Source: Gammaproteobacteria bacterium
GTDB taxonomy: Bacteria; Pseudomonadota; Gammaproteobacteria; Xanthomonadales; Xanthomonadaceae
NCBI GenBank assembly: GCA_026398715.1
Contig: JAPLSI010000062.1
Coordinates: 1 to 12,822, forward strand
DNA length: 12,822 nt
Direction: 5' to 3'
Both the position numbers and the translations under genes were made by a program. Under the pieces are notes generated by a model, which saw only the letters and a program-made list of their open reading frames with translations, searched no databases and was not told where the DNA came from. Below are positions 1-6,628 of this stretch, in pieces. The stretch's first letter is position 1. The number at the start of each line of letters is the position of its first letter.

Positions 1-258
1 TATCCCGCGTTCGCCAGCCTGTCGATGGCGCCGAACTGGATTCTCAACGACCTTTTCGTCGAACCCGCAGGCCGCGGCAAGGGCGTGGCGACCGCCTTGA
101 TGGAGGCCGCCCGGCAACTGGCGGTGGACACCGGCGCGGCCGAGATATTCCTGCAGACCGCACGTGACAACACGACGGCTCAAAGCCTGTACGTGGGGCT
201 GGGCTACCAACGCGACGACGAGTTCCTCGTGTACACCTTGTCCCTCCCGAAAGCCTGA
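1..258 (+). CDS. GNAT family N-acetyltransferase, C-terminal part (5' end outside window)
   Basis: The frame is open from base 1 to a TGA at 256-258, giving 85 visible residues; an internal ATG at 25 is probably not the true start because the coding frame continues upstream of it. The visible part matches the second half of the GNAT fold. The run ILNDLFVEPAGRGKGVATAL contains the acetyl-CoA-binding R/Q-x-x-G-x-G/A loop (RGKGVA). It is followed by the helix, the strand AEIFLQTA, the DNTTAQSLYVGLGY segment (the usual N-x-x-A-x-x-x-Y-x-x-x-G-F/Y motif) and a final strand. GNAT enzymes transfer acetyl from acetyl-CoA to an amine; the substrate cannot be told from this half. It lies 99 bases before the next gene, which appears to have its own promoter, so I do not count it in that operon. 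Confidence 0.9.
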   Translation, partial: YPAFASLSMAPNWILNDLFVEPAGRGKGVATALMEAARQLAVDTGAAEIFLQTARDNTTAQSLYVGLGYQRDDEFLVYTLSLPKA

Positions 259-279
259 TCCCCAGGGTTTCCAGGCGCT

Positions 280-309
280 TTCGCATTCCCTGTTAAACGG
301 ACGTACAAT
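280..309 (+). promoter_or_regulatory. Candidate sigma70-type promoter of the flavoprotein/GcvT-like operon
   Basis: A -10-like TACAAT (304-309, five of six to consensus) lies 18 bases after a -35-like TTCGCA (280-285, four of six). Transcription would begin near 315-317, about 42 bases before the ATG at 358. This is the most AT-rich patch in the gap after the GNAT gene. It rests on pattern match only. Confidence 0.4.
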
Positions 310-320
310 AAGAAATCGAC

Positions 321-330
321 GGCCCGGGCC
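321..330. promoter_or_regulatory. Candidate operator: perfect 10-base palindrome GGCCCGGGCC
   Basis: A perfect palindrome lies immediately downstream of the candidate -10 box, where a bound repressor would block initiation. It is flanked by GAC (318-320) on the left and, offset by three bases, GTC (334-336) on the right. The obvious candidate ligand is the BetI-like repressor encoded at 4748-5341, but GC-rich DNA produces such palindromes by chance, so this is tentative. Confidence 0.25.
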
Positions 331-345
331 TGGGTCGGAACGGCT

Positions 346-353
346 GGGAGAGG
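346..353 (+). promoter_or_regulatory. Ribosome binding site fixing the first flavoprotein start
   Basis: GGGAGAGG ends 4 bases before the ATG at 358. It is a strong purine-rich Shine-Dalgarno match and supports that start over later in-frame codons. Confidence 0.6.
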
Positions 354-357
354 CTGG

Positions 358-1953
358 ATGGCGCAGGCATCGTATGACGTGATCGTGGTCGGCGCCGGGC
401 ACAACGGCCTGGTGTCCGCGTGCTACCTGGCGCGCAGCGGCCTGAAGGTATTGGTGCTCGAGCGCAGCGACAAGGTCGGCGGCGCCGCGGTCAGCCGGCA
501 GATCTACCAGGACATCACCTACTCCAATTGCTCCTACGTCTGCAGCCTGCTGCGGCCGGAAATCATGCGTGGGCTGGAGTTGCCGAAATACGGCCTTCAG
601 ATCATTCCGTACGAAGGCGGCGCCACCATGATGGCGAACGGCGACCATTACGCCGCGTATCGCAACCCGGATGCAAAACGCCGCGAGATGGCCCGCCATT
701 CGAAGCGCGACGCCGAGGCCTACCACCGCTATTCCAACGACGTGATGCGCCAGTGCAAGTTCATCAAGCCATTGCTGATGCGCACGCCGCCCGACCCGAC
801 CTCGTTCAAGCCACGCGATTTGATGGAGTTGCTGTACCTGGGCAAGCGCTTCCACGCCATGGGCGAGCAGCGCATGTACGACACCATCCGCTTCTTCACC
901 ATGAGCGCAGCCGATTACCTCGACGAATATTTCGAGAGCGACGTCATCAAGGGCCACCTGTCCGGCAGCTCGATCATCGGTACTGCACTGGGCCCGCGCT
1001 CGCCTGGCAGCGCCTACGTGCTGCTGCATCACTACATGGGTGAAGTCGACAACGCGGTTGGCTCCTGGGGATTTGCCCGCGGCGGCATGGGCGCGATCAC
1101 GCAGGCACTGGCGGCATCGCTGAAGGCCTCCGGCGGCAGCATCATGGTGGATGCCGGCGTGGAACAGATTCTCGTGCAAGGCGGCAAGGCGCGCGGCGTG
1201 CGACTGGAAAGCGGCGAGGAGATACTGGCGCCGGTCGTGGTCTCCAACCTCGACGTCAAGCGCACCTTCCTGAAGGTCATCGACCCCAATGACCTGCCGG
1301 CCGAGTTCGTCGAGCGCGTGCGCAACTTCCGCATCCGCGGTTCTTCTGCAAAGCTCAATATCGCCCTCGACGGCGTGCCCGATTTCCCCTCCATCCCCAA
1401 GGATTCACCGGTGATGAAGGGCGACCTGCACTACAGCGAATCACTGGACGAAGTCGAGCGCGCCTACGACGAGTGGAAGGACGGCCGCTGGTCGACCATC
1501 CCCTACATCGACATGATCATGCCCTCGCTGATCGACCCGACCATGGCCCCGGAAGGCAAGCACTTCCTGTCGGTATTCGTGCAGTACTGCCCGTACAAGC
1601 TGGCCCAGGGCGAATGGACGCCGGAGCTCAAGCAGGCCTTCGGCGACAACGTCATCAACGCCATCGCGCGCTACAGCCCGGACTTCAAGCAGAGGATCCT
1701 GCACGCCGAGGTCCGCACCCCGCTCGACATCGAGAAGGAAGTCGGCCTGACCGAGGGCAACATCTTCCAGGGCGAACTGACCATGGACCAGCTGATGTTC
1801 AACCGCCCGGTGCCCGGCTATGCGCAATACCGCACGCCGGTAAAAAACGTCTACCTGTGCGGGTCGTCGACCCATCCTGGCGGCGGCGTGATGGGCGCGC
1901 CAGGCGCGAATGCGGCGCGTGAAATCCTGCGCGACCTCGGCCGGAGCCACTGA
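358..1953 (+). CDS. Phytoene-dehydrogenase-like FAD-dependent oxidoreductase (COG1233/PYROXD2-like), first paralogue
   Basis: This 531-residue flavoprotein probably oxidises a C-N or C-C bond of a small substrate. The N-terminal Rossmann motif G12-A-G14-H-N-G17 and E35 at the end of the second strand bind FAD, followed by the G41-G42 doublet typical of amine oxidase/phytoene desaturase-fold enzymes. A second FAD-contact segment lies near the C-terminus (VYLCGSSTHPGGGVMG), as in the COG1233 group. There is no signal peptide or membrane segment, so it should be cytoplasmic. The ATG is preceded by GGGAGAGG. The stop is 1 base from the next start, so it is co-translated with its paralogue at 1955. 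No carotenoid genes (crtB, crtE, crtY) are near, so a carotenoid role is unlikely. The neighbouring GcvT-like gene and Rieske gene point to amine catabolism. Family assignment is firm; substrate is unknown. Confidence 0.9.
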   Translation: MAQASYDVIVVGAGHNGLVSACYLARSGLKVLVLERSDKVGGAAVSRQIYQDITYSNCSYVCSLLRPEIMRGLELPKYGLQIIPYEGGATMMANGDHYAAYRNPDAKRREMARHSKRDAEAYHRYSNDVMRQCKFIKPLLMRTPPDPTSFKPRDLMELLYLGKRFHAMGEQRMYDTIRFFTMSAADYLDEYFESDVIKGHLSGSSIIGTALGPRSPGSAYVLLHHYMGEVDNAVGSWGFARGGMGAITQALAASLKASGGSIMVDAGVEQILVQGGKARGVRLESGEEILAPVVVSNLDVKRTFLKVIDPNDLPAEFVERVRNFRIRGSSAKLNIALDGVPDFPSIPKDSPVMKGDLHYSESLDEVERAYDEWKDGRWSTIPYIDMIMPSLIDPTMAPEGKHFLSVFVQYCPYKLAQGEWTPELKQAFGDNVINAIARYSPDFKQRILHAEVRTPLDIEKEVGLTEGNIFQGELTMDQLMFNRPVPGYAQYRTPVKNVYLCGSSTHPGGGVMGAPGANAAREILRDLGRSH

Positions 1954-1954
1954 C

Positions 1955-3523
1955 ATGCCGAAGTCAACATTTGAGTTCGACAGCATCATCATCGGCGCCG
2001 GCCACAACGGCCTCGCCTGCGCCGCCACCCTCGCCCGCGCCGGGCAGAAGGTACTGGTGCTGGAAGCCGCGTCCGAAGCCGGCGGCGCCGCGCGCAACCG
2101 CGAATTTTCGCCGGGCTACAAGGTGCCGGGTGCGGCGCATTTCCTGCACGCGTTGCCACAGGCGCTGGCTAACGAGCTGCAGCTGGAAAAGCACGGCCTC
2201 AAATTGTCCGCGCGCGCACTGCCGACGCATGCGCTTTCCGTGGATGGCTCGGTGCTGCGCTTTACCGATACGGGGCTGACTGGCGCGTCTGCCAAGGACA
2301 TCGAGGCGTACGCGACCTTCATGGCGCGGATGACGCGTTTTGCCAAGGCCCTGCTGCCGTTCTGGCAGATGATTCCGCCGCGCCTGGTATTCGACACCCT
2401 CGCGCAGAAGTTCGAGTTCGCCAAGCTCGCCCTGCGCGTGCGCCGCATGGGCCGCGAGGACATGCGCGAGTTGATGCGCATCTTCGGCATGAACATCTAC
2501 GACCTGCTCGATGAATATTTCGAGTCGGATGCGGTGAAGGGCGCGATTGCGGTGGACGCGATCCTCGGCGCCGAATGGGGCCCGCGTTCCCCGGGTACGG
2601 TGCTGACCTACCTCTACCGTTTGTCCGGCCTGGCCGGCGGCGAAGGCCAGGGCGTGGCGCAGCCCGCCGGCGGCATGGGCGCGGTGGCGCAAGCCTTCTC
2701 GGCCGCCGCCACCAGTGCGGGCGCGCAGCTTCGGCTGTCCTCGCCCGTGAAGCGCGTGTTGGTGGAGGACGATCGTGCAGTGGGCGTCGAGCTGGTTTCC
2801 GGCGAGGCCATTCGCGCGCGCCAGGTAATCTCCAACGCCGACCCGCAGACCACCTTCATGACTCTGCTCGGCCCCGCACACCTGGATACCGGCTTCGTGC
2901 GCAGGCTGAGCCATGTTCGCCAGAGTGGCCGCGCCGGAAAGCTGCACCTGGCGCTGCGCGAATTGCCGAAGTTCAAGGGCCTGGCCCCCGAAGCGCTCGG
3001 AGACCGCCTGGTGATCGGGCCGTCGATGGACTATCTCGAGCGCGCCTTCAACCCGAGCAAGTATCGCGAGTACCCGACCGAACCGATGCTGGAAATCAGC
3101 CTGCCCAGCGTGCGCGACAATTCGCTGTCCCCCTCGGGCAGGCATGTGTTGTCGGCCGTGGTGCAATTCCTGCCGTACGACGACAGCGCGTCCCGCGACG
3201 CATCCCGCGCGGCCTGCCTGGCTTCCATCATGGCGATGCTGGAAACCTACGCGCCCGGCATCGGCAAGCTTGTCGAGCACGCAGAACTCGTCACGCCTTT
3301 CGACATCGAACAACAGTTCGGCATGAGCGGTGGCCACTGGCACCACGCGGCGATGGGATTCGACCAGTTCTTCTTCATTCGTCCCCTGCCCGGCGCGGCG
3401 CAGCACGCCACGCCGATGGCCGGACTGTATCTGTGCGGCGCCGGCTGCCATCCCGGCGGCGGCGTGATGGGGATCGCCGGGCGCAACGCCGCGCGCCAGG
3501 TCCTGGCAGGAGCATCCCGATGA
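1955..3523 (+). CDS. Phytoene-dehydrogenase-like FAD-dependent oxidoreductase (COG1233/PYROXD2-like), second paralogue
   Basis: The protein has 522 residues. The start at 1955 is chosen over an in-frame ATG at 1910 because GGAG (1943-1946) lies 8 bases upstream and it avoids overlap with the previous gene. FAD motif G14-A-G16-H-N-G19 with E37 and G43-G44 repeats the layout of the gene before it. The two proteins also share the mid-region DEYFESD, GPRSPG and GGMGA blocks and the C-terminal CHPGGGVMG-type block, so they are clear but divergent paralogues. Both keep the cofactor motifs, so neither looks dead. They could act on successive intermediates or form a heteromer; sequence alone cannot decide. 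The last bases overlap the next start as ATGA (3520-3523), which implies translational coupling to the GcvT-like protein. Confidence 0.9.
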   Translation: MPKSTFEFDSIIIGAGHNGLACAATLARAGQKVLVLEAASEAGGAARNREFSPGYKVPGAAHFLHALPQALANELQLEKHGLKLSARALPTHALSVDGSVLRFTDTGLTGASAKDIEAYATFMARMTRFAKALLPFWQMIPPRLVFDTLAQKFEFAKLALRVRRMGREDMRELMRIFGMNIYDLLDEYFESDAVKGAIAVDAILGAEWGPRSPGTVLTYLYRLSGLAGGEGQGVAQPAGGMGAVAQAFSAAATSAGAQLRLSSPVKRVLVEDDRAVGVELVSGEAIRARQVISNADPQTTFMTLLGPAHLDTGFVRRLSHVRQSGRAGKLHLALRELPKFKGLAPEALGDRLVIGPSMDYLERAFNPSKYREYPTEPMLEISLPSVRDNSLSPSGRHVLSAVVQFLPYDDSASRDASRAACLASIMAMLETYAPGIGKLVEHAELVTPFDIEQQFGMSGGHWHHAAMGFDQFFFIRPLPGAAQHATPMAGLYLCGAGCHPGGGVMGIAGRNAARQVLAGASR

Positions 3524-4743
3524 GCACCATCAGCAAGCACGTGGTCGATGGCGGCGCGCCGATCTGGCGCAAGCCGATGCTGGTCACGCCCTTCTACGAA
3601 TGCTACGAGCCCTACATCGAGACGCGCGCGTTCCGCATGTGGAGCGGCTACAACACCCTGACCTATTTCTCGTCGATCGAGCACGAGTACTTCGCGGTGC
3701 GCAACACCGCGTCGCTGTTCGACCTGACGCCGATGATCAAGTACGACATCTGCGGTCCGGACGCCGAGGCTTTCCTGAGCCGGCTGGTCACGCGCGACGT
3801 ACGCAAGCTCAAATCCAATCGCGTCACCTACACGATGTGGTGCGACGACGACGGCAATACCATCGACGACGGCACCATCTTCAAGCTGGGCAAGAACAAG
3901 TACCGGCTATGTACCGCCGAGCGCCAGCTGGACTGGTTCCTGGATTCGGCGATCGGCTTCGACGTGTCGATCCGCGAGATCACCGCCGAGGTGGCCGCGC
4001 TGGCCCTGCAGGGGCCGACCTCCTGCGCGGTGCTGAAGAAGATGGGCCTGGCCGGCGTCGAGAACCTCAAGCCGTTCGAGATTGGCCACTACTCGGAGCT
4101 GGGTTTCGAAGTGATGGTCTCGCGCACGGGCTTCACCGGCGACCTCGGCTACGAGCTGTGGATCGCACCGGAGAACGCGCGCGGACTGTGGGACGCATTG
4201 ATCGCCGCCGGCGAAGCGCGCGGCATCCGCCCGATCGGTTACGCCGCGCTGGAGATGGCGCGCATCGAAGCCGGCCTGCTGCTGCCCGACTCCGAATTCG
4301 TCAATGCCGAATACACCTTGCGCGTAAACCGGGGTCGTTCGCCGCTCGAACTGGGCATGGACTGGCTGGTGGACTTCGACAAGGGTCATTTCACCGGGCG
4401 GCGCGCCTTGCTGGCGCAGAAGCAAGCGGGCGTGAAGCACAAGCTGGTGGGACTTGAAGTGGACGGCAAGAAGCCGGCCCACGACGCCCTGCTCTACGAT
4501 CGCCAGCACGGCGGCAAGGTCGTCGGCGCGACCACCTGCTCGCTGTGGTCGCCGACGCTGAAGCGCAATATCGCCATGGCCATGGTCGATGCGCCGCACT
4601 TCGACAGCACGCAGGCTCTGTGGGCGGAGATCTACGTCAAGCGCGAGCTGGTCTGGCAGCGGCGGATGGTGGCTTGCAGGATCGTCGAGCGTCCGTTCTA
4701 TTCACCGGAGCGGCGCAAGCTGACGCCACCCAACGATCGTTGA
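3520..4743 (+). CDS. GcvT-like aminomethyltransferase/folate-dependent demethylase family protein
   Basis: The protein has 407 residues, near the length of GcvT/DmdA-type proteins. The start is the ATG of the ATGA overlap at 3520, preceded by AGGAG (3508-3512) at 7 bases. Family hallmarks are the IKYDICGPDA block (73-82), DDDGNTIDDG (109-118) carrying the acidic residue equivalent to the catalytic Asp of GcvT, the folate-pocket segment SRTGFTGDLGYELW (201-214), and ARIEAGLLLPDSEF (247-260) in place of the canonical LRLEAG block; a C-terminal barrel domain follows. Such proteins pass a methyl or methylene group from an N-, S- or O-methylated donor to tetrahydrofolate. No gcvH, gcvP or lpd is adjacent and the sequence differs clearly from housekeeping GcvT, so I infer a substrate-specific demethylase working with the upstream flavoproteins. 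It ends 4 bases from the convergent repressor gene. Confidence 0.88.
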   Translation: MSTISKHVVDGGAPIWRKPMLVTPFYECYEPYIETRAFRMWSGYNTLTYFSSIEHEYFAVRNTASLFDLTPMIKYDICGPDAEAFLSRLVTRDVRKLKSNRVTYTMWCDDDGNTIDDGTIFKLGKNKYRLCTAERQLDWFLDSAIGFDVSIREITAEVAALALQGPTSCAVLKKMGLAGVENLKPFEIGHYSELGFEVMVSRTGFTGDLGYELWIAPENARGLWDALIAAGEARGIRPIGYAALEMARIEAGLLLPDSEFVNAEYTLRVNRGRSPLELGMDWLVDFDKGHFTGRRALLAQKQAGVKHKLVGLEVDGKKPAHDALLYDRQHGGKVVGATTCSLWSPTLKRNIAMAMVDAPHFDSTQALWAEIYVKRELVWQRRMVACRIVERPFYSPERRKLTPPNDR

Positions 4744-4750
4744 TCGATCA
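4732..4750. repeat. Two overlapping 10-base palindromes at a convergent stop-codon junction
   Basis: AACGATCGTT (4732-4741) and TGATCGATCA (4741-4750) are each perfect palindromes. The second contains the TGA of the GcvT-like gene on the plus strand and the TGA of the repressor gene on the minus strand. There is no T-run, so this is not a standard intrinsic terminator. Confidence 0.5.
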
Positions 4751-5341
4751 GGCGAAGGTTTGTGCCACGAAGCTCAGGCAGGCGTCCTCGGCTTCCTCGG
4801 CGGTGAAGCCTTTCGGATCCAGGCACCACTCCAGCCAGAAGCCATCGATCAGCGCGATGACCGAAAGTGCAGCGCGGCGCGAGTCCACCTTCTTGCCGCG
4901 CTTGTATGCAATGGCTTCGAAGATTTCCTGATAGGCCTCGCGATCTTTCTCGAACAGCTCGCGATTGAGCTTGCGCAGCGCGGGCGACTTGCCGATGGCG
5001 CTCCAGAAGCCGGCCCAAATCCCCAGGTACTCGGTCTTGAACATGGTCGGGCCGAAGCTGACCCGGATCATCGCCTTCAGCTTGTCCTCGGGCTCGTCGT
5101 AATTCGCCAGCAGGCTGCCGTGGGTCTGCGCCATCCATTCATCGCGCAGCGCCTTGTAGCTTTGCCGGATCAACTCTTCCTTGCTGCCGAAGTGATGGTT
5201 GATCAGCCCGCGCGAGACTTTCGCCTCATCGCAGATCGTTTCAATCGTCGTGCCGGCGTAGCCGTACTTCGCGATCGAACGCATCGCCGCGTCGATCAAC
5301 TGCCTGCGCCGGACTTCCGGGGTCTCGCGCAGCCTTGGCAT
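4748..5341 (-). CDS. TetR/AcrR family transcriptional repressor, BetI-like
   Basis: The protein has 197 residues, about the size of E. coli BetI (195). The N-terminus (RRRQLIDAAMRSIAKYG, residues 11-27) and the helix-turn-helix TIETICDEAKVSRGLINHHF (32-51) with GSKEEL are classic TetR. The C-terminal LIDGFWLEWCLDP segment resembles the BetI ligand-binding domain, which in BetI responds to choline. The ATG at 5341 shares its A with the TGA of the upstream Rieske gene (TGATG), so the two are translationally coupled; I see no strong separate ribosome site. It is probably a local, ligand-released repressor of its own operon, the divergent permease and perhaps the 358-4743 operon. The ligand is unknown; a quaternary ammonium compound is a reasonable guess from the resemblance to BetI and from the Rieske partner. 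Confidence 0.9.
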   Translation of the reverse strand: MPRLRETPEVRRRQLIDAAMRSIAKYGYAGTTIETICDEAKVSRGLINHHFGSKEELIRQSYKALRDEWMAQTHGSLLANYDEPEDKLKAMIRVSFGPTMFKTEYLGIWAGFWSAIGKSPALRKLNRELFEKDREAYQEIFEAIAYKRGKKVDSRRAALSVIALIDGFWLEWCLDPKGFTAEEAEDACLSFVAQTFA

Positions 5342-6474
5342 CAGCCAAGTCGCGCCAGGCGTTCGAGCACCCAGCGATCGAGCCCGAACAACAGTTCCTC
5401 GCGGTTGGAATACGGCCCCGGCTGGTAGCCGTGGTTCGAGATGCCTTCCTGCGCGCGGTCGGACAGTTCCCAGTCCTGCTGGTTGGTCAGTTCCCAGAAA
5501 TCGATCGCGCCCTTCGGGTCGAAGTCGCGCTTGGCGATTTCATCGGGATGGAAATGCCATTCGCAGACGATGTCGGTCTGGTCCACTGCCATTGGCCACA
5601 GCTGGAAGGTCAGCATGTAGTCGGGATGCAGGTTCAGCAGGAAATTCGGCAGCAGCGCGTAGTAATAGACATGCCTGCTGTCTTCCTCGGAAATGCCGGG
5701 GAAATGCGCGCGATTGCTCTGGCCGTCCATGGACAGCGTCTTGACGCCTGGACGAAGGTCAATGCGGCCGCCCAGGTAGGTCGGCTGCGGCGGCTCGTTG
5801 TCGCCGCTCATGTAGTGCGAGAGCTTGTTCAACAGCGGGTGCGCAATGGGACAGTGCAGGCACTCGGAATAATTCTGGAAGATCAGTTTCCAGTTGGCCT
5901 TGGCATGGTAGACGCGGCGCTCGACGAGTTTCAGGCCCGCCATTTCCCAGGGCGCGAACTTCTTGTCGAGGCCGGCAAGATGCTCGGAAAATGGAATCGG
6001 ATTCGGCGACAGGTTGATGAAGACGTGGCCGTCCCAGATGGCTGTCGCCACTTTCCCCAGCGGATAGTCCTCCACGCGGAAGCCTTCGACCTTTTCCATG
6101 TTCGGCGCGCCAACCAGGGTGCCGTCCAACTCATACGTCCACGCGTGGTACGGACAGCGAATCTTTCCGGCAACGGTGCCCTGGGCTTCCTTGCACAAAA
6201 GCGTGCCGCGGTGGCGACAGGTATTGTGGAACGCGCCCACTTCACCGTTCTGGTCGCGCATCACGATCACGTTGACGCCTGCGAAGCGAACCAGGAAATA
6301 ACTGCCCGCCTGCGGCAGTTGTTCCAGACGTCCGGCATGCAGCCACATGTCGTGATGCACGGCCTGCAGTTCGCGGCGGAAGAGCTCCGGGTCGGTGTAG
6401 TAGCGCGCCGGAAGCGTCATCGCTTCTTCGGCGCTGACTTCGGGCCGGGTGTTGGCATATCGGATAGTGCTAAT
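5341..6474 (-). CDS. Rieske non-haem iron oxygenase alpha subunit, quaternary-amine (GbcA/CntA-like) type
   Basis: This is a mononuclear-iron Rieske oxygenase. Numbering from the ATG at 6420 (359 residues), the [2Fe-2S] ligands are C68-x-H70 and C89-x-x-H92. The catalytic iron site is N183-YSE186-C-L-H189-C-PIA-H194 with D316 in QQDWE. The bridging residue between the two centres is Glu186 instead of the Asp usual in aromatic-ring dioxygenases. To my knowledge this is also the case in the carnitine monooxygenase CntA, and the NxxECxHCxxxH form resembles glycine betaine monooxygenase (GbcA). I therefore infer oxidative N-demethylation or C-N cleavage. I place the start at an ATT codon (6474-6472), because GGGAG sits 6 bases upstream and the 18 codons before the ATG look coding. 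The conservative alternative is ATG 6420, and no in-frame ATG, GTG or TTG lies between. No reductase partner is encoded in this window. Confidence 0.88.
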   Translation of the reverse strand: MSTIRYANTRPEVSAEEAMTLPARYYTDPELFRRELQAVHHDMWLHAGRLEQLPQAGSYFLVRFAGVNVIVMRDQNGEVGAFHNTCRHRGTLLCKEAQGTVAGKIRCPYHAWTYELDGTLVGAPNMEKVEGFRVEDYPLGKVATAIWDGHVFINLSPNPIPFSEHLAGLDKKFAPWEMAGLKLVERRVYHAKANWKLIFQNYSECLHCPIAHPLLNKLSHYMSGDNEPPQPTYLGGRIDLRPGVKTLSMDGQSNRAHFPGISEEDSRHVYYYALLPNFLLNLHPDYMLTFQLWPMAVDQTDIVCEWHFHPDEIAKRDFDPKGAIDFWELTNQQDWELSDRAQEGISNHGYQPGPYSNREELLFGLDRWVLERLARLG

Positions 6475-6480
6475 GGCGAG

Positions 6481-6485
6481 CTCCC
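6481..6485 (-). promoter_or_regulatory. Ribosome binding site supporting an ATT start for the Rieske gene
   Basis: Read on the minus strand, GGGAG is followed by 6 bases and then the in-frame ATT at 6474-6472. No comparable site precedes the ATG at 6420, where only a weak GAAGAA run is seen. Confidence 0.4.
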
Positions 6486-6619
6486 GTGCGGTGGCCGGCG
6501 TCGCGGCCCGATCATGTGGGCGGTGCCCCAAGTTTACTGCAGAAGCCCTCGTTTGCCGCGGCCCGGCACCCTTCCCGCGGGCATCTGCAAAGGACATACT
6601 CGGCCGACATTTCCTGCCC

Positions 6620-6623
6620 GGAG
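6620..6623 (+). promoter_or_regulatory. Ribosome binding site fixing the permease start
   Basis: GGAG lies 5 bases before the ATG at 6629. This, together with the resemblance of the protein from that residue on to the AdiC N-terminus, favours 6629 over the in-frame ATG at 6449, which would overlap the Rieske gene. Confidence 0.55.
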
Positions 6624-6628
6624 CCCGC

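Larger units (their letters stand above)
6475..6628. promoter_or_regulatory. Divergent promoter/operator region between Rieske gene and permease
   Basis: These 154 bases separate two divergent genes. On the minus strand a weak -10-like TAAACT lies at 6536-6531; on the plus strand a weak CATACT lies at 6595-6600; neither has a convincing -35. Two palindromes share the core CCGCGG: GCCGCGGC (6555-6562) and CCCGCGGG (6574-6581), with centres 19 bases apart. The 9-mer CGCGGCCCG occurs at both 6502-6510 and 6557-6565; its CGGCCCG core also occurs at 320-326, upstream of the other operon. These are candidate repressor sites only. Confidence 0.35.

Noticed and set aside
249..282. Imperfect hairpin GAAAGCCTG / CAGGCGCTTTC after the GNAT stop
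   Set aside because: The arms need a 2-base bulge, the structure starts inside the coding region and no T-run follows, so I do not call it a terminator. It also overlaps the candidate -35.
1964..3451. Long minus-strand open frame opposite the second flavoprotein
   Set aside because: Its composition mirrors the flavoprotein codons on the other strand, and it has no recognisable motif.
2575..3519. In-frame open extension upstream of the GcvT-like gene
   Set aside because: It is an alternative frame of the second flavoprotein gene, rich in Arg/Pro/Gly as expected for a shadow in GC-rich DNA. The ATGA start at 3520 with AGGAG is clearly better.
358..3523. Carotenoid biosynthesis (phytoene desaturase) reading of the two flavoproteins
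   Set aside because: The similarity is to the broad COG1233/PYROXD2 group, and no other carotenoid gene is present. The coupled GcvT-like gene points elsewhere.
3520..4743. Housekeeping glycine cleavage T protein
   Set aside because: There is no gcvH or gcvP neighbour, the canonical ARD-LRLEAG block is replaced by ALEMARIEAG, and the N-terminus is diverged.
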